From Mesorhizobium qingshengii (GTDB taxonomy: Bacteria; Pseudomonadota; Alphaproteobacteria; Rhizobiales; Rhizobiaceae), in NCBI RefSeq assembly GCF_027563465.1, contig NZ_JAPFQA010000002.1, positions 1-64,000 of the forward strand: a stretch of 64,000 bases of DNA. Reading direction: 5' to 3'. A program made the position numbers and the translations under genes. Below the pieces are notes generated by a model, which was not told where the DNA came from, made no database searches, and was given only the letters and a program-made list of their open reading frames with translations. This document shows, piece after piece, positions 1 through 11,191 of this stretch (its first letter is position 1; each line of letters starts with the position of its first letter).

Positions 1-267
1 ACGAAGGAGCGCATTTGCGTCAGACCAGATCGACATTCAAACGGTTTGGTTGCCGTTCGGTTTTCGCGGCCTGTTAGCGCGACTGCGCAAGCGATGAAAG
101 AGGCGAAGGGCTAGGCGCGTCCTCGGTCCTCATCAGCAATTCACGAGGGCGAAGCCTCTCCACGCAAGGGCTCGATTCGATTTCGCCCTAAACAACGCCC
201 GTTCGGGCCGCACCGCGCTTTATGCCGACAGGCTTGGCATCCGCCAACAATTTGATGCCGCGAGTGG
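1..267. other. No supportable gene
   Basis: One plus-strand frame is open from the window edge to a TAG at 112-114, giving 37 residues ending in MKEAKG. It could be the tail of a gene cut by the edge, but it matches nothing I recognise. The rest of the stretch shows no convincing open frame with a ribosome-binding site. Confidence 0.3.
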
Positions 268-453
268 TCATCCAAACCAACCAAACGTAAGGCTAGCCAT
301 CACCACCGCGATCAAGATTGAGAGCGGCACTGCGGCGAACAGCCCTGCTTCCAAAACTCGTGTTTCTTTGTCACTGAACATTAGACGCGCCTCATGAATT
401 CTTCGTTGAATCCAAAAGCTGCGAACCCCCGATTCGGTTCCGCTCACTTTCAT
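268..453 (-). CDS. Possible small membrane protein, hypothetical
   Basis: This is a 61-residue frame on the minus strand. The N-terminal half is charged (about residues 1-35), and the C-terminus is one hydrophobic segment, LSILIAVVMASLTFGWFG, that could span the inner membrane. I chose the ATG at 453; a TTG two codons upstream is also in frame. No clear Shine-Dalgarno sequence precedes either. No family is recognised. It lies in the gene-poor stretch next to the tRNA-Ala gene, so it may be a real small protein, a remnant, or chance. Confidence 0.3.
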   Translation of the reverse strand: MKVSGTESGVRSFWIQRRIHEARLMFSDKETRVLEAGLFAAVPLSILIAVVMASLTFGWFG

Positions 454-699
454 CGACAATGGCTCTGCCGAGCAAGGCGCTTACAGCAGGCCAGCCCGCT
501 GCGGGGGCAGCGGGCTGATGGGTGTTCACACCCACGAGCAGCGAAGGGGTAAGAGAATTCGTTGCTCTTGTTCAGCCTGTGATACCGACCGCAGGTGCGC
601 GACTTACGGATTCGTAAGGAAGGTTTCCTTGAGGAAGGTGGTAATGATACTTTGGCCCGTCCAAGGGCCGAGGAAACAACCAGGGAAGAGATAATTTCC

Positions 700-975
700 A
701 TGAACATCAAAAAAGCGTGCTTAGGAGCACTTGCAGCAACCGTATTGGCTGGCGCTGCTCTGGCCGGGGCCCTCGATGAGCCCAAGATGATGTCGCCGTT
801 CTTCACCGACGCGAGCATGAAGACTATGAAGTCCGACGCCGACATGAAGAAGGTCTGGGCGGCGATGGCCAAGGGCGATCAGGACAAGATGATGAAGGAA
901 TGCAACGATGCGGCGATGAGCAAGCCGCATGCCAAGTTCTGCGAGAAGCTGAAGGCACTCGGCGGCTCCAAGTAG
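700..975 (+). CDS. Small exported Met/Lys-rich protein
   Basis: The product is 91 residues long. Residues 1-23 form a typical signal peptide (MNIKK, a hydrophobic core, then small residues ending LAGA), so the mature protein of about 68 residues should be periplasmic. The mature part is rich in Met, Lys and Asp and has two Cys residues (KECND and KFCEK) that could form one disulfide. The ATG at 700 is preceded by a purine-rich AGGGAAGAG about ten bases upstream. An in-frame start at 595 would hide the signal peptide, so I rejected it. The family is not recognised. It is the best-supported gene in the first 1.8 kb. Confidence 0.72.
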   Translation: MNIKKACLGALAATVLAGAALAGALDEPKMMSPFFTDASMKTMKSDADMKKVWAAMAKGDQDKMMKECNDAAMSKPHAKFCEKLKALGGSK

Positions 976-1831
976 CAGCCGAACGCCGACTATTTGGGAG
1001 CGGAGCAATGTCCGCTCCCACTGCTGGACTTCGTAGAGCCGGACCCGGATCTCGAACCGTATCTGGCAGGCGGGATCGAAGTCGTCGGCACCTATGATAG
1101 GGAGGGGGACGACGAGCGCGAACTTGACGACGAGCGCGAAGCCGATCCGACCGATTACGACTTCCCGGCTTTATTCTAGGCGGGCAGGGCCTGTAAATCT
1201 TGCGAGATGGGATAGCTGGCTCGCTGCCTCCACGGTGGCGGGCATTCTTGCTTTCTGGGGCTAATGGCGGGATCAGCGGGCACAATTGCGCCCGATTGCT
1301 TGCGCAAAACGCGGACCGAGCTGCCCTATTCGAGATGGTCAGGGACCCAATCAAACACCGCGAAGAGCAGCGACGATACAGGGAGCGCGATCTTGGTGGC
1401 GCCAAAACCATATCAGCCGGAAGAGGACGAAGAGGATTCGGACATGGTGATGCTCCGAGGCGGCTATTCACGCTGGTAGCTTGGCGTGGCCCCAAATGCG
1501 CCCCGGCTGTTGCCTAAAAGGCGGGAAGGGTGATTTCCGCCATTGCCGGGACGCTACCGGAGAGACGCACAACCAGCCCGGTGCATATTGGGCTGCGCTG
1601 ATTTGGTTAATGAGAAGTTGTGACATGGCTAGAGGCCGCTCGACCTTTCGAACCTTTTTGATGGTTTCCCGACCAATACGCGCGCGCCTGCCCGAGGGGC
1701 GGGTTAGCCAGAAAGATTTCTGCAGGGTCGAAAATGAGTCTCGCGGTGCCCCGGCGGGGCCCCGAGCCATTTTCTACTAACCGGCCCGGAACGGGCGACT
1801 ATGTAACTATCTGGAATGATTGGGGGAAAAC
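976..1831. other. Gene-poor stretch beside tRNA-Ala
   Basis: Apart from the doubtful ORF at 994-1179 and overlapping short frames at 1200-1517, nothing here looks like a maintained gene. Short frames run in several phases, none with a good start region or a recognisable product. It abuts the 3' end of the tRNA-Ala gene, the side on which integrative elements usually insert. No integrase, direct repeat of the tRNA end or transposase was seen. Confidence 0.5.
994..1179 (+). CDS. Doubtful short acidic ORF, possible remnant
   Basis: A 61-residue frame begins only at a TTG and is very acidic, with a DFVEPDPDLEP segment followed by a Glu/Asp/Arg-rich tail. Short acidic proteins with an EPDPDLEP-type opening occur in rhizobial accessory DNA, from memory. 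There is no clear ribosome-binding site. A second acidic fragment (residues KPYQPEEDEEDSD, near 1405-1443) lies downstream in another frame, so the two may be pieces of decayed genes. Treat as tentative. Confidence 0.25.
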   Translation: MGAEQCPLPLLDFVEPDPDLEPYLAGGIEVVGTYDREGDDERELDDEREADPTDYDFPALF

Positions 1832-1907
<76 letters not shown>

Positions 1908-2079
1908 ACTTCCGGCAGTCAACCGGCGCCGTTTCCGGCGAAGAGATCCGGCGCGGGTTGGAGACCGAGCCGTTAGTGCAGGCGGCTTCTAACCCCGCCC
2001 TTCGTCAATATCAAGCCTTGAATACCGGCTTTTTGTTCACAGGCCGAGAAAGCCTGCAAACGCTTGCGTCCCAGGCCGA

Positions 2080-2469
2080 TCAGACCTCGTCGTCGTCGTC
2101 GCCAACGCCGATCATGTCGGCGACGTCGTCGTCTTCTTCCTCTTCGTCGGCCAGGAAGGTGTCATCCTCGTCGTCGCCGAGGTCGACGTCGTCCTCGTCA
2201 TCGCCGAGATCGGGCAGATCGTCGGCCTTGACGTCCTCGTCGGCCTCTTCGAGCGAGACGACCTCAACGCCCTCTTCGTCCTCGGCGTCCACTTCCTTCT
2301 CGGCCACTTCCTCTTCCTCCTCGAGGGCGGCGATCTTGCCTTCCTCGAAATAGGAACGCGGATAGGTCTTGCCGGTGTAGGGCGAGACGATCGGGTCCTT
2401 GTTCAGGTCGTAGAATTTTCGGCCCGTCTCCGGGTCGATGCGTTTTGTGCCAAGTTCGGTTTTTGCCAC
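2080..2469 (-). CDS. TIGR02300-family FYDLN-acid protein
   Basis: This 129-residue protein has a conserved N-terminus (MAKTELGTKR, then DPETGRKFYDLNKDP and SPYTGKTYPRSYFEE) followed by about 70 residues that are almost entirely Glu and Asp. That is the layout of the alphaproteobacterial FYDLN-acid family (TIGR02300), whose function is unknown. I chose the GTG at 2469 because GAGG precedes it and it gives the conserved MAKTELGTKR start; the frame stays open to 2526. It is divergent from aroA, the usual arrangement in this class. The extreme acidity suggests binding of a basic partner or metal, but that is inference. Confidence 0.9.
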   Translation of the reverse strand: MAKTELGTKRIDPETGRKFYDLNKDPIVSPYTGKTYPRSYFEEGKIAALEEEEEVAEKEVDAEDEEGVEVVSLEEADEDVKADDLPDLGDDEDDVDLGDDEDDTFLADEEEEDDDVADMIGVGDDDDEV

Positions 2470-2636
2470 GGCAAGCCTCGTCAATAAAAGAGTGGTCCCC
2501 TTAACCACAGTTTGCAGCGCTGTCAAAGCGAAAAGCCGGCGTCACAAAACCATGCATTGAAAGGCCTCGCGGCAAGTGGCGACCCTGGGGATGACCATTT
2601 CGCCCCGCCGTGATACGAGACCGCCGCAACAAATGA

Positions 2637-4034
<1,398 letters not shown>

Positions 4035-4086
4035 CAGTCGTGGCAATCGCAAACCGTGGAGATTGGGCGCCAGCGTACCTCCCTTC

Positions 4087-4140
4087 GTCATCCTGGAGTC
4101 TCAGCGACGGAGCTTCGCTCCTGCTCCGCCCTGGGATGAC
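4087..4140. repeat. Palindromic intergenic repeat between aroA and cmk
   Basis: The outer arms GTCATCC and GGATGAC form an imperfect inverted repeat, with a GC-rich middle containing GGAGCTTCGCTCC-type self-complementarity. This resembles the dispersed GTCATCC-type palindromes seen between genes in mesorhizobia. Its presence is also why a longer cmk reading frame beginning at 4063 is unlikely to be real. Confidence 0.6.
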
Positions 4141-4167
4141 GACGGGGCGAAGGCCGGTTCCCTGCCA

Positions 4168-4818
4168 ATGACACACGTCTTCACCATCGCCATAGACGGC
4201 CCAGCCGGAGCCGGAAAGGGCACCCTTGCCCGGCGGCTCGCAGACCATTACCGGCTGAACCTGCTCGACACCGGCCTCACCTATCGCGCGGTGGCCCATG
4301 CGCTGATCCAGCACGCGCTGCCGCTCGACAATGTCTCGGCGGCGGAAACCGCGGCCCGCCAGGTCGATCTGGCAAGGCTCGACCGGGCGGTCCTGTCGGC
4401 GCATGCCATCGGCGAGGCCGCCTCGAAGGTCGCCGTTTTCCCGACGGTGCGGCGGATCCTGGTCGAAAAGCAGCGCGACTTCGCCAAGACACCGCCGGGC
4501 GCGGTGCTCGACGGCCGTGACATCGGCACCGTGGTCTGTCCCGACGCCGACATAAAACTCTATGTGACGGCGAGCGCCGAGGTGCGGGCAAGGCGGCGGC
4601 TGGCCGAGATCGAAAGCATCGGCGGCACCGCCAATTTCGCCGAAATCCTCGCCGATATCGTGCACCGCGACGAGCGCGACATGGGCCGCGCCGACTCGCC
4701 GTTGAAGCCCGCGGCCGACGCGCACTTGCTTGATACCAGCGAAATGGCTATAGAAGCCGCGTTTCTCGCAGCCAGAGCTGTTATCGACGACGTGCTGGCC
4801 AAGAGAGACAAGGCCTGA
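4168..4818 (+). CDS. cmk: Cytidylate kinase
   Basis: It phosphorylates CMP and dCMP with ATP in the cytosol. The product is 216 residues. The P-loop is [19 protein letters not shown] at about residues 7-25, followed by [12 protein letters not shown], the CMP-binding [20 protein letters not shown], and [16 protein letters not shown] near the C-terminus, all standard for Cmk. I chose the ATG at 4168, which places the P-loop seven residues in as in homologues; the upstream in-frame ATG at 4063 would add residues encoded by a palindromic repeat. It sits between aroA and rpsA. The gap to aroA is 133 bases, so it may have its own promoter. Confidence 0.95.
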   Translation: MTHVFTIAIDGPAGAGKGTLARRLADHYRLNLLDTGLTYRAVAHALIQHALPLDNVSAAETAARQVDLARLDRAVLSAHAIGEAASKVAVFPTVRRILVEKQRDFAKTPPGAVLDGRDIGTVVCPDADIKLYVTASAEVRARRRLAEIESIGGTANFAEILADIVHRDERDMGRADSPLKPAADAHLLDTSEMAIEAAFLAARAVIDDVLAKRDKA

Positions 4819-5024
4819 GCTGGGTTTTCATGCTGTTTCCGATTGCCGGAGGCGAAGAAAATACCCATATCGGGCACGAACCAGCCTGCCAGCATTCTTC
4901 ATGCGCCGGAATTGCCGCCTAAAGAGCGGCCCAGGGCTTTTGTAGCCCGGAACGCCGGCAGGCCCAAGCAACGCTAACCCACGGCGCCCGTCCCGCGACA
5001 GATGCGGGGCATCCAGGAGAAACA

Positions 5025-6722
5025 ATGTCAGCTGCAAATCCCACTCGCGATGATTTCGCGAGCCTGCTCGAAGAATCATTTACCGCCGGCCACTCCGGCG
5101 AAGGCCAGGTCGTCAAGGGCATCATCACCGCCATTGAAAAAGACATGGCGATCATCGATGTCGGCCTCAAGGTCGAAGGCCGCGTGCCGCTGAAGGAATT
5201 CGGCGTCAAGGGCAAGGACACGACGCTCAAGGTCGGCGACACGGTCGAGGTCTATGTCGAGCGCATCGAGAACGCGCTTGGCGAAGCGATGCTTTCGCGC
5301 GAGAAGGCCCGCCGCGAAGAGAGCTGGGTCCGTCTTGAAGAGAAGTTCACCAAGGGTGAGCGCGTCGAAGGCGTCATCTTCAACCAGGTCAAGGGCGGCT
5401 TCACCGTCGACCTCGACGGAGCCGTGGCCTTCCTGCCGCGCAGCCAGGTCGATATCCGCCCGATCCGCGACGTCTCGCCGCTGATGCACAACCCGCAGCC
5501 CTTCGAGATCCTCAAGATGGATCGCCGCCGCGGCAACATCGTGGTGTCGCGCCGCACCGTGCTTGAGGAGAGCCGCGCCGAACAGCGTTCGGAAATCGTG
5601 CAGAACCTCGAAGAAGGCCAGGTTGTCGAAGGCGTCGTCAAGAACATCACCGACTACGGTGCGTTCGTCGACCTCGGCGGCATCGACGGCCTGCTGCACG
5701 TCACCGACATGGCATGGCGCCGCGTCAACCATCCGACCGAAATCCTCAACATCGGCCAGACGGTCAAGGTGCAGATCATCCGCATCAACCAGGAAACCCA
5801 CCGCATCTCGCTCGGCATGAAGCAGCTCGAGAGCGATCCGTGGTCCGAGATCGGCACCAAGTTCCCGATCGGCAAGAAGATCAAGGGCACCGTCACCAAC
5901 ATCACCGACTACGGCGCGTTCGTCGAGCTGGAGCCGGGCATCGAGGGCCTCATCCACGTTTCGGAAATGTCGTGGACGAAGAAGAACGTGCATCCCGGCA
6001 AGATCCTGTCGACGACGCAGGAAGTCGACGTGGTGGTGCTCGAGGTCGATCCGGCCAAGCGCCGCATCTCGCTCGGCCTCAAGCAGACGCTGGAAAACCC
6101 GTGGGAAGCCTTCGCGCGCACCCATCCGGTCGGCAGCCAGGTCGAGGGCGAGGTCAAGAACAAGACCGAGTTCGGCCTGTTCATCGGCCTGGAAGGCGAC
6201 GTGGACGGCATGGTGCACCTCTCCGACCTCGACTGGACCCGTCCGGGCGAGCAGGTCATCGAAGAGTACAATCGCGGCGACATGGTCAAGGCGCAGGTGC
6301 TCGACGTCGACATCGAGAAGGAGCGCATCTCGCTCGGCATCAAGCAGTTGGCCAAGGATACGGTCGGCGAGGCAGCGACTTCGGGCGAACTGCGCAAAAA
6401 CGCCGTCGTCACCTGCGAAGTCATCGGCGTCAAGGATGGTGGTCTGGAAGTGCGGCTGGTCGACAGCGGCATCGAGACCTTCATCAAGCGCTCCGATCTG
6501 AGCCGCGACCGCGACGAGCAGCGCCCCGAGCGCTTCACCGTCGGCCAGAAGGTCGATGCCCGCGTCATCGCCTTCGACAAGAAGACCCGCAAGCTGCAGG
6601 TCTCGATCAAGGCGCTGGAAATCGCCGAGGAGAAGGAAGCGGTTGCCCAGTACGGCTCGACCGACTCCGGCGCTTCGCTGGGCGATATCCTGGGTGCCGC
6701 GCTGAAGAAGCAGGGCAGCTAA
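5025..6722 (+). CDS. rpsA: 30S ribosomal protein S1
   Basis: S1 binds mRNA on the small ribosomal subunit and helps initiation on leaders with weak Shine-Dalgarno sequences. The 565-residue product has six S1 (OB-fold) repeats. Repeats 3 to 5 are obvious from recurring segments such as [41 protein letters not shown] and [21 protein letters not shown], each followed by RISLG(M/L/I)KQ. The ATG follows a good AGGAGA site at 5017-5022. A strong hairpin-plus-T terminator follows 38 bases after the stop. The 206-base gap to cmk probably holds its leader and promoter. Confidence 0.98.
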   Translation: MSAANPTRDDFASLLEESFTAGHSGEGQVVKGIITAIEKDMAIIDVGLKVEGRVPLKEFGVKGKDTTLKVGDTVEVYVERIENALGEAMLSREKARREESWVRLEEKFTKGERVEGVIFNQVKGGFTVDLDGAVAFLPRSQVDIRPIRDVSPLMHNPQPFEILKMDRRRGNIVVSRRTVLEESRAEQRSEIVQNLEEGQVVEGVVKNITDYGAFVDLGGIDGLLHVTDMAWRRVNHPTEILNIGQTVKVQIIRINQETHRISLGMKQLESDPWSEIGTKFPIGKKIKGTVTNITDYGAFVELEPGIEGLIHVSEMSWTKKNVHPGKILSTTQEVDVVVLEVDPAKRRISLGLKQTLENPWEAFARTHPVGSQVEGEVKNKTEFGLFIGLEGDVDGMVHLSDLDWTRPGEQVIEEYNRGDMVKAQVLDVDIEKERISLGIKQLAKDTVGEAATSGELRKNAVVTCEVIGVKDGGLEVRLVDSGIETFIKRSDLSRDRDEQRPERFTVGQKVDARVIAFDKKTRKLQVSIKALEIAEEKEAVAQYGSTDSGASLGDILGAALKKQGS

Positions 6723-6759
6723 GCATCGGCTGCCGCCGCGCAGTTCGCGCGGTTATCAA

Positions 6760-6793
6760 CAAAACCCCGCCGGATCGCTCCGGCGGGGTTTTT
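6760..6793 (+). terminator. Rho-independent terminator of rpsA
   Basis: A perfect 12-bp stem (AACCCCGCCGGA / TCCGGCGGGGTT) with a TCGC loop is followed by a T run at 6789-6793. It begins 38 bases after the rpsA stop codon. The A-run before the stem would let it work in both directions. Confidence 0.93.
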
Positions 6794-6853
6794 CTTTACG
6801 GTAAGATAAACTTCCTCGCGTATTTGCCTTGTGGTCCGCGAGGGAGGCTTTTC

Positions 6854-8722
6854 ATGCGCAATGGCGATGATCGTTCCACCAGGGGATCGTCGTGGTTGCT
6901 GCGTCTTTACACCAGGTCGCCGGCCTTTTTCTGCTATTGCGCAATGGCGATCTTGATGACCGTTCTGTGGTCCTTGGACTTCCGGCTCAATGGCGACGCG
7001 GACGACCTCCTGAAACTGCATGAAGTCCGTACCTTGCTTGAAACGGGCAACATCTTCGACCGGACGCTGCCCGGCATTGTCCAGCCAGAGCCCTATGTCT
7101 CGCATTGGCCATGGATCGTGGACCTGCCCTATGCCGCCTTCGCGCGCCTGCTCGCGCCGTTTGCCGGCTTCGAGCCGGCGCTGATGCTGGCAAGCTTTGC
7201 GGTTCCGCTGCTGCTGCTCGCGCCGGCGCTCTATTTCTACAATCGACTGGTGATCGCCACCGGTTTTGCCTACCCGGCCGTTGCATTGCCGCTGGCTTTG
7301 ATCTTTGCCGTGCGCACCTTTTTCGAATACGCCCCGGGACGGATCGACTATCACAATCTGCAAATATTGCTGCTGCTCGCGGCCCTGGTGTTGATGATGT
7401 CGCCGAACCGCCTTTCAGCCTTCGTCAACGGGCTGCTGGCGGCCCTGGCAATTGCTGTCAGCGCCGAGTTCGCGCCGTTCTATGCTCTCGTGATGGCAGT
7501 CTATGCCTTTGACTGGATCCTTGGCCGCGAAGGCGGTGAAGACAGGATCGTCGGTTTTGGGCTGGCCCTGGCCATTGGCGCGGTCGGTCTGTACGCCGCG
7601 ATCGTGCCGCCTTCAGCCTATGCCGCCGTCAGATGCGACACCTATTCGGCGCCGCATGTGACGGCATTGGCCGCGGCCGGGCTTTCATTTGCCGTCGTGC
7701 CTTTGCTTGTCGGACGGCGCGGCGGATGGGCAACGCGCGCGGCAATTCTGCTGGTGTTCGCGGCCGCCAGCCTGGCGGCGCTGGTGATGTTGTTCCCGCA
7801 ATGCCTGGCCGGCCCTTATGGCTCGCTCGACGCTTATGTTCGCGACAACATGCTCAACAGAATCCTCCAGGAATTGAGCCTGTTTCGGCGGCCTGATTTC
7901 GTTCTGTCGGCAAGTTTTCCGAGCATGGTGCTGCTTTTTGTCGGCGCGCTTGCCCCGGTTGTCATCTGCCTCGATCCGCATGGCCGAAGCCGCCCCCTCG
8001 TCATACTGGCGCTGTTCTCGCTGCTCGCTCTGGTGCTGGCGATCGACTATCTCCGCTACTTCCGCTATCTGCCGGTTTTTTCCGGCATCGGCCTGATCTT
8101 CGTGCTGGCGAGTTTCCTGCCACGCGACGCAAGACTGGCCCGCTACCTGGAATCTCCCGTGCCGGTGGCATCGCGCAGATACGCGTTGATCGTCCCCGGT
8201 CTCGTCCTGTCGGGAGCAATGGCGCTATACCACCTCTCGGTGAGAGCATCCCAGGCAGCGATTCCCGCTGCCGAGTTCGCCGACAGTTGTTACTTCAGTC
8301 ATTTTGATCCGCAACGGGGTTGGCCGGCAGGCGCCGTCGTTCTTGCGCCACCATTGATCGGATCGCATTTTGTCGCGCTTGCCGAAGGTCCCAAGGTCGT
8401 GACGATCCCCAACCACCCTTCAGCCAAGGGCATCGAACGGAGCTATCGTTTTCTCGACCCTTCGACCGCCGACCCGCGCGCGATCCTCGATGCCTCCAAG
8501 GCGACGCATGTTGCGATTTGCGCGTGGCGAGACCCGCCCTCGCCACATCTCGAAGCCGCCTATCCATTCGCGGCGGCGCTGATGGAAGGCCACCCGCCGG
8601 CATGGTTGAGGGAGTGCCCTACGGATGCTTCATCGCCACTGCGAATCTACAGCTACCGCAATACCGATGGATCGGAAGCCGGCTGCCCCGCTTCGACGCT
8701 CTCTGCTCAGGCCCTGCCGTAA
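6854..8722 (+). CDS. Polytopic GT-C-like membrane glycosyltransferase (putative)
   Basis: The product is 622 residues with about ten to twelve hydrophobic helices in the first 450 and a C-terminal soluble part of about 150 residues. After the first helix comes RLNGDADDLLKLHEVRTLLE, a paired-Asp signature in the first external loop like that of STT3/ArnT GT-C transferases, which use lipid-linked sugar donors. The segment YVSHWPWIVDLPYAAFARLL also fits that class. Glycosyl transfer is therefore inferred from fold-type and the D-x-D-like motif only; donor and acceptor are unknown. The ATG at 6854 is chosen for its GGGAGG site; an open frame extends far upstream through rpsA but is antisense-like noise. 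The 3' end overlaps the convergent SDR gene by 16 bases. Confidence 0.7.
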   Translation: MRNGDDRSTRGSSWLLRLYTRSPAFFCYCAMAILMTVLWSLDFRLNGDADDLLKLHEVRTLLETGNIFDRTLPGIVQPEPYVSHWPWIVDLPYAAFARLLAPFAGFEPALMLASFAVPLLLLAPALYFYNRLVIATGFAYPAVALPLALIFAVRTFFEYAPGRIDYHNLQILLLLAALVLMMSPNRLSAFVNGLLAALAIAVSAEFAPFYALVMAVYAFDWILGREGGEDRIVGFGLALAIGAVGLYAAIVPPSAYAAVRCDTYSAPHVTALAAAGLSFAVVPLLVGRRGGWATRAAILLVFAAASLAALVMLFPQCLAGPYGSLDAYVRDNMLNRILQELSLFRRPDFVLSASFPSMVLLFVGALAPVVICLDPHGRSRPLVILALFSLLALVLAIDYLRYFRYLPVFSGIGLIFVLASFLPRDARLARYLESPVPVASRRYALIVPGLVLSGAMALYHLSVRASQAAIPAAEFADSCYFSHFDPQRGWPAGAVVLAPPLIGSHFVALAEGPKVVTIPNHPSAKGIERSYRFLDPSTADPRAILDASKATHVAICAWRDPPSPHLEAAYPFAAALMEGHPPAWLRECPTDASSPLRIYSYRNTDGSEAGCPASTLSAQALP

Positions 8723-9414
8723 AGCGGTACCAACGTGCCGCTCATCGCCTGATTGGCCGGTGAGGCGAGATAGGCGATGGCTTCGGCCGCCGCCTCGAGG
8801 CTGACCCATTTGGTGACATCGGCGTCCGGCATGTCGGCGCGGTTCGCCGGCGTGTCGAGCGTAGACGGCGCCACGGCATTGACCAGGATGCCCTTGCCCT
8901 TGAGTTCCTCGGCCATTGCCACCGTCATTGCCGCGACCGCCGCCTTGCTGGCGGCGTAGGCAACCATGCCACCGCCACGCCGTGGATCGAGCCCGGCGCG
9001 CGCCGTGACGTTGACGATGCGGCCCGCGGTGCCCGACACCAGCATCGAGCGCACCGCCGCGCGGCAGCACAGGAAGGCGGTGCGCGCATTGGTGTCCATC
9101 ATCTCGGCAAAGGATGCCGATTCGATCTTTTCCACCGGCGCCGCGGCAAAGCCGCCGGCCAGGTGGATCGAGCCCCACAGGCCTGGGACCTGGCTGTAGA
9201 ACGCCTCGACCTTGGCGGAGTCCGAGAGATCGACATTGTGCACCAGCCTGACACGGTCATGCGCGGTGAAGGGGAAATGCGCGGGCGCGGCGGCATGGGC
9301 ATTGGGTACATGGCAGATCGCGCCCTCACCCAGCAGTTTGCCGACTACCGCGCCACCGAGCGCCCCGGTTCCGCCGGTCACGACGATATGCCTGCCATCA
9401 AGTGTTTCCGTCAT
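8707..9414 (-). CDS. Short-chain dehydrogenase/reductase (classical SDR)
   Basis: A 235-residue NAD(P)-dependent Rossmann enzyme of unknown substrate. It carries TGGTGALGG (cofactor-binding TGxxxGxG) near residue 13, an NVDLSDSAKVE segment, the NARTAF region, RIVNVTARAG containing the position of the catalytic Ser (here Thr-Ala-Arg in place of the usual Ser), and YAASKAAVAAMT with the catalytic Tyr and Lys. The ATG at 9414 follows GGAGC. The catalytic Ser position should be checked by alignment, because VNVTARAGL lacks an evident Ser. The gene is convergent with the membrane protein at 6854-8722, and 187 bases separate it from the next minus-strand gene. Confidence 0.88.
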   Translation of the reverse strand: MTETLDGRHIVVTGGTGALGGAVVGKLLGEGAICHVPNAHAAAPAHFPFTAHDRVRLVHNVDLSDSAKVEAFYSQVPGLWGSIHLAGGFAAAPVEKIESASFAEMMDTNARTAFLCCRAAVRSMLVSGTAGRIVNVTARAGLDPRRGGGMVAYAASKAAVAAMTVAMAEELKGKGILVNAVAPSTLDTPANRADMPDADVTKWVSLEAAAEAIAYLASPANQAMSGTLVPLYGRA

Positions 9415-9601
9415 CTTTCGACCGCTCCTGTCATTTTTCTTCTTATGCTTGTGCCGCGCCGGCGCAGAAAATCGCGCCTTTCGCGCGATCACTCAACTGA
9501 AATCTCAACATGGCAGTCGTCGCGTCTTTGCATGCATCCGCCCGCCGGCCAGCGGGGGTCCATGCAAAGCCTAGGCACGAGGCACGTTGCGCCGCCAATG
9601 C

Positions 9602-11191
9602 TCAATCGACGGTGATTTCGATGACGCGCGGCAGTCCGGTTGCCCGCGCGCGTTTCAGCGCGCCCGCCAGGTCGTCGATGTCGGCAATGCGTTCGGCGCT
9701 GATGCCATAGGCTTCCGCCAGCTTGCAGAAATCCGGCGGCGCCGGCGACACACCGACCGGCTCGACACCGACGTCGAGCATCGAGGTTTCGATCTCGCGG
9801 TAGCCCCGATTGTTCCAGACCACGAAGATGACCGACGCCTGGGCATCGAGCGCGGCACCCAGTTCCGGCAAGGTGAACTGGAAGCCGCCGTCACCGGTCA
9901 GGCATACGACCGGCGCATCGGGCACGGCAAGGGCGGCGCCGATCGCCGCCGGCGGACCATAGCCAAGCGCGCCGAAGCCGGTGGCGGCATTGAACCAGCC
10001 ACCTGGCCGGTCATGATCGTAATAAAGGTTGGCGGCATAGATCGGTTGCGTGGAATCGCCGACGATGATCGCGCCCGGCAGCGCATCGCGGATCGTCTCG
10101 ACGGCGCGCACCTGTGCCTGCAACGTCGGATTGATCTCGGCAAAGGCCGCTTCCCGTGCAGCGGCGGCGCGCGCCGGGCCGGCTTCGTTTGCACGGACAT
10201 GGCTGGTTTCCAGGAGCAGCGCTTCGAGCGCCTCGGCGCAATCGGCCTGGATCGCAACAGTCACCGGGCGGCGGGCGAGCTGGTCGGCGCCGATATCGAT
10301 GCGGATGAGGTTGGCGGGCAGGACAAAACCGCCGTCGCTGTAGCCATCATAGTCGGTCGGGCCGAATTCGGTGCCGGCGGCGATGACCAGGTCGGCTTCG
10401 GCCATCAGCGCCCGCACCACCTTCAGGCTGGGGCTGGCCGGCACGCAAAGCGGATGGCCGTGCAAGAGACCGCGCGCATTGGCGGTCTGCACGACCGGCG
10501 CCCCGAGCCGCTCGGCAAGGCGCCGCAATGACGGTTCGGCGCGCTTGGCGCCGCCGCCGGCAAGGATCAGCGGACGGCGCGCCGCGGCGATGAGTTCGGC
10601 CGCCCTGGCGATTGCCGCGCGCTCCGGCACGGGCGGCGCGGCATTGCTCAGGACGGCAGCGATGCCGTCCGCCGGCTTGACCATGACGTCGGTCGGGATC
10701 TCGATATGCACCGGGCCTGGCCGCGACGATGAAAACAGGGCGAAGGCACGGGCGAGCGCGCCGGGCAGTTCGCCGGCTTCGGTAACGCGCTGAGAAAACA
10801 GCGCCACCTTTTCCATCATGCCGCGCTGGTCGGGCAGTTCATGCAGGAAGCCCAGACCCTTGCCCAGCGTCGGCGTGGCGTTGACCCCGGAGATCACCAG
10901 CATCGGCACTGAATCGGCGCGCGCCTGACCCATGGCCGTGATGGTGTTGGTCAGCCCAGGTCCGGTGATGACGAAGGCGACGCCCGGCCTGCCGCTGGCG
11001 CGCGCATAGCCGTCCGCCATGAAGCCGGCGCCCTGTTCGTGGCGCGGCGTGACATGGCGAATCTTCGAGCGGGCAAGTCCCCGGTAAAGCTCGACCGTGT
11101 GCACGCCGGGAATGCCGAAGACCGTATCGACGCCATGGGCTTCGAGCAGCGAAATGAGAGCCTCGCCGACAGTCGTCCCGATGCTCGTCAT
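9602..11191 (-). CDS. ThDP-dependent decarboxylase, 5-guanidino-2-oxopentanoate decarboxylase-like
   Basis: A 529-residue member of the acetolactate synthase/benzoylformate decarboxylase superfamily. The N-terminal pyrimidine domain has HGVDTVFGIPGVHTVELY and the ThDP-activating Glu52 in PRHEQGAGFMADGYARAS. The C-terminal domain has the Mg-ThDP motif GDGGFQFTLPELG followed by NNRGY. Proteins of this subgroup are annotated as AruI, which decarboxylates 2-ketoarginine in the arginine transaminase pathway; other 2-oxo acids remain possible. The start codon overlaps the stop of the upstream amidinotransferase-fold gene (ATGA at 11188-11191), so the two are translationally coupled, supporting a shared role in guanidino-compound breakdown. 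Substrate assignment is inference. Confidence 0.82.
   Translation of the reverse strand: MTSIGTTVGEALISLLEAHGVDTVFGIPGVHTVELYRGLARSKIRHVTPRHEQGAGFMADGYARASGRPGVAFVITGPGLTNTITAMGQARADSVPMLVISGVNATPTLGKGLGFLHELPDQRGMMEKVALFSQRVTEAGELPGALARAFALFSSSRPGPVHIEIPTDVMVKPADGIAAVLSNAAPPVPERAAIARAAELIAAARRPLILAGGGAKRAEPSLRRLAERLGAPVVQTANARGLLHGHPLCVPASPSLKVVRALMAEADLVIAAGTEFGPTDYDGYSDGGFVLPANLIRIDIGADQLARRPVTVAIQADCAEALEALLLETSHVRANEAGPARAAAAREAAFAEINPTLQAQVRAVETIRDALPGAIIVGDSTQPIYAANLYYDHDRPGGWFNAATGFGALGYGPPAAIGAALAVPDAPVVCLTGDGGFQFTLPELGAALDAQASVIFVVWNNRGYREIETSMLDVGVEPVGVSPAPPDFCKLAEAYGISAERIADIDDLAGALKRARATGLPRVIEITVD

Noticed and set aside
1..114. Open frame from the window edge
   Set aside because: 37 residues with no recognisable product, and its start is outside the window; too little to call.
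994..1479. A single frameshifted acidic gene
   Set aside because: The two acidic fragments cannot be joined into one recognisable protein without assuming several indels.
4063..4167. Longer cmk N-terminus
   Set aside because: It would be encoded by a palindromic repeat and put the P-loop too far from the start.
5714..6853. Upstream extension of the GT-C-like gene
   Set aside because: The frame runs through rpsA and its terminator; GGGAGG before ATG 6854 marks the real start.
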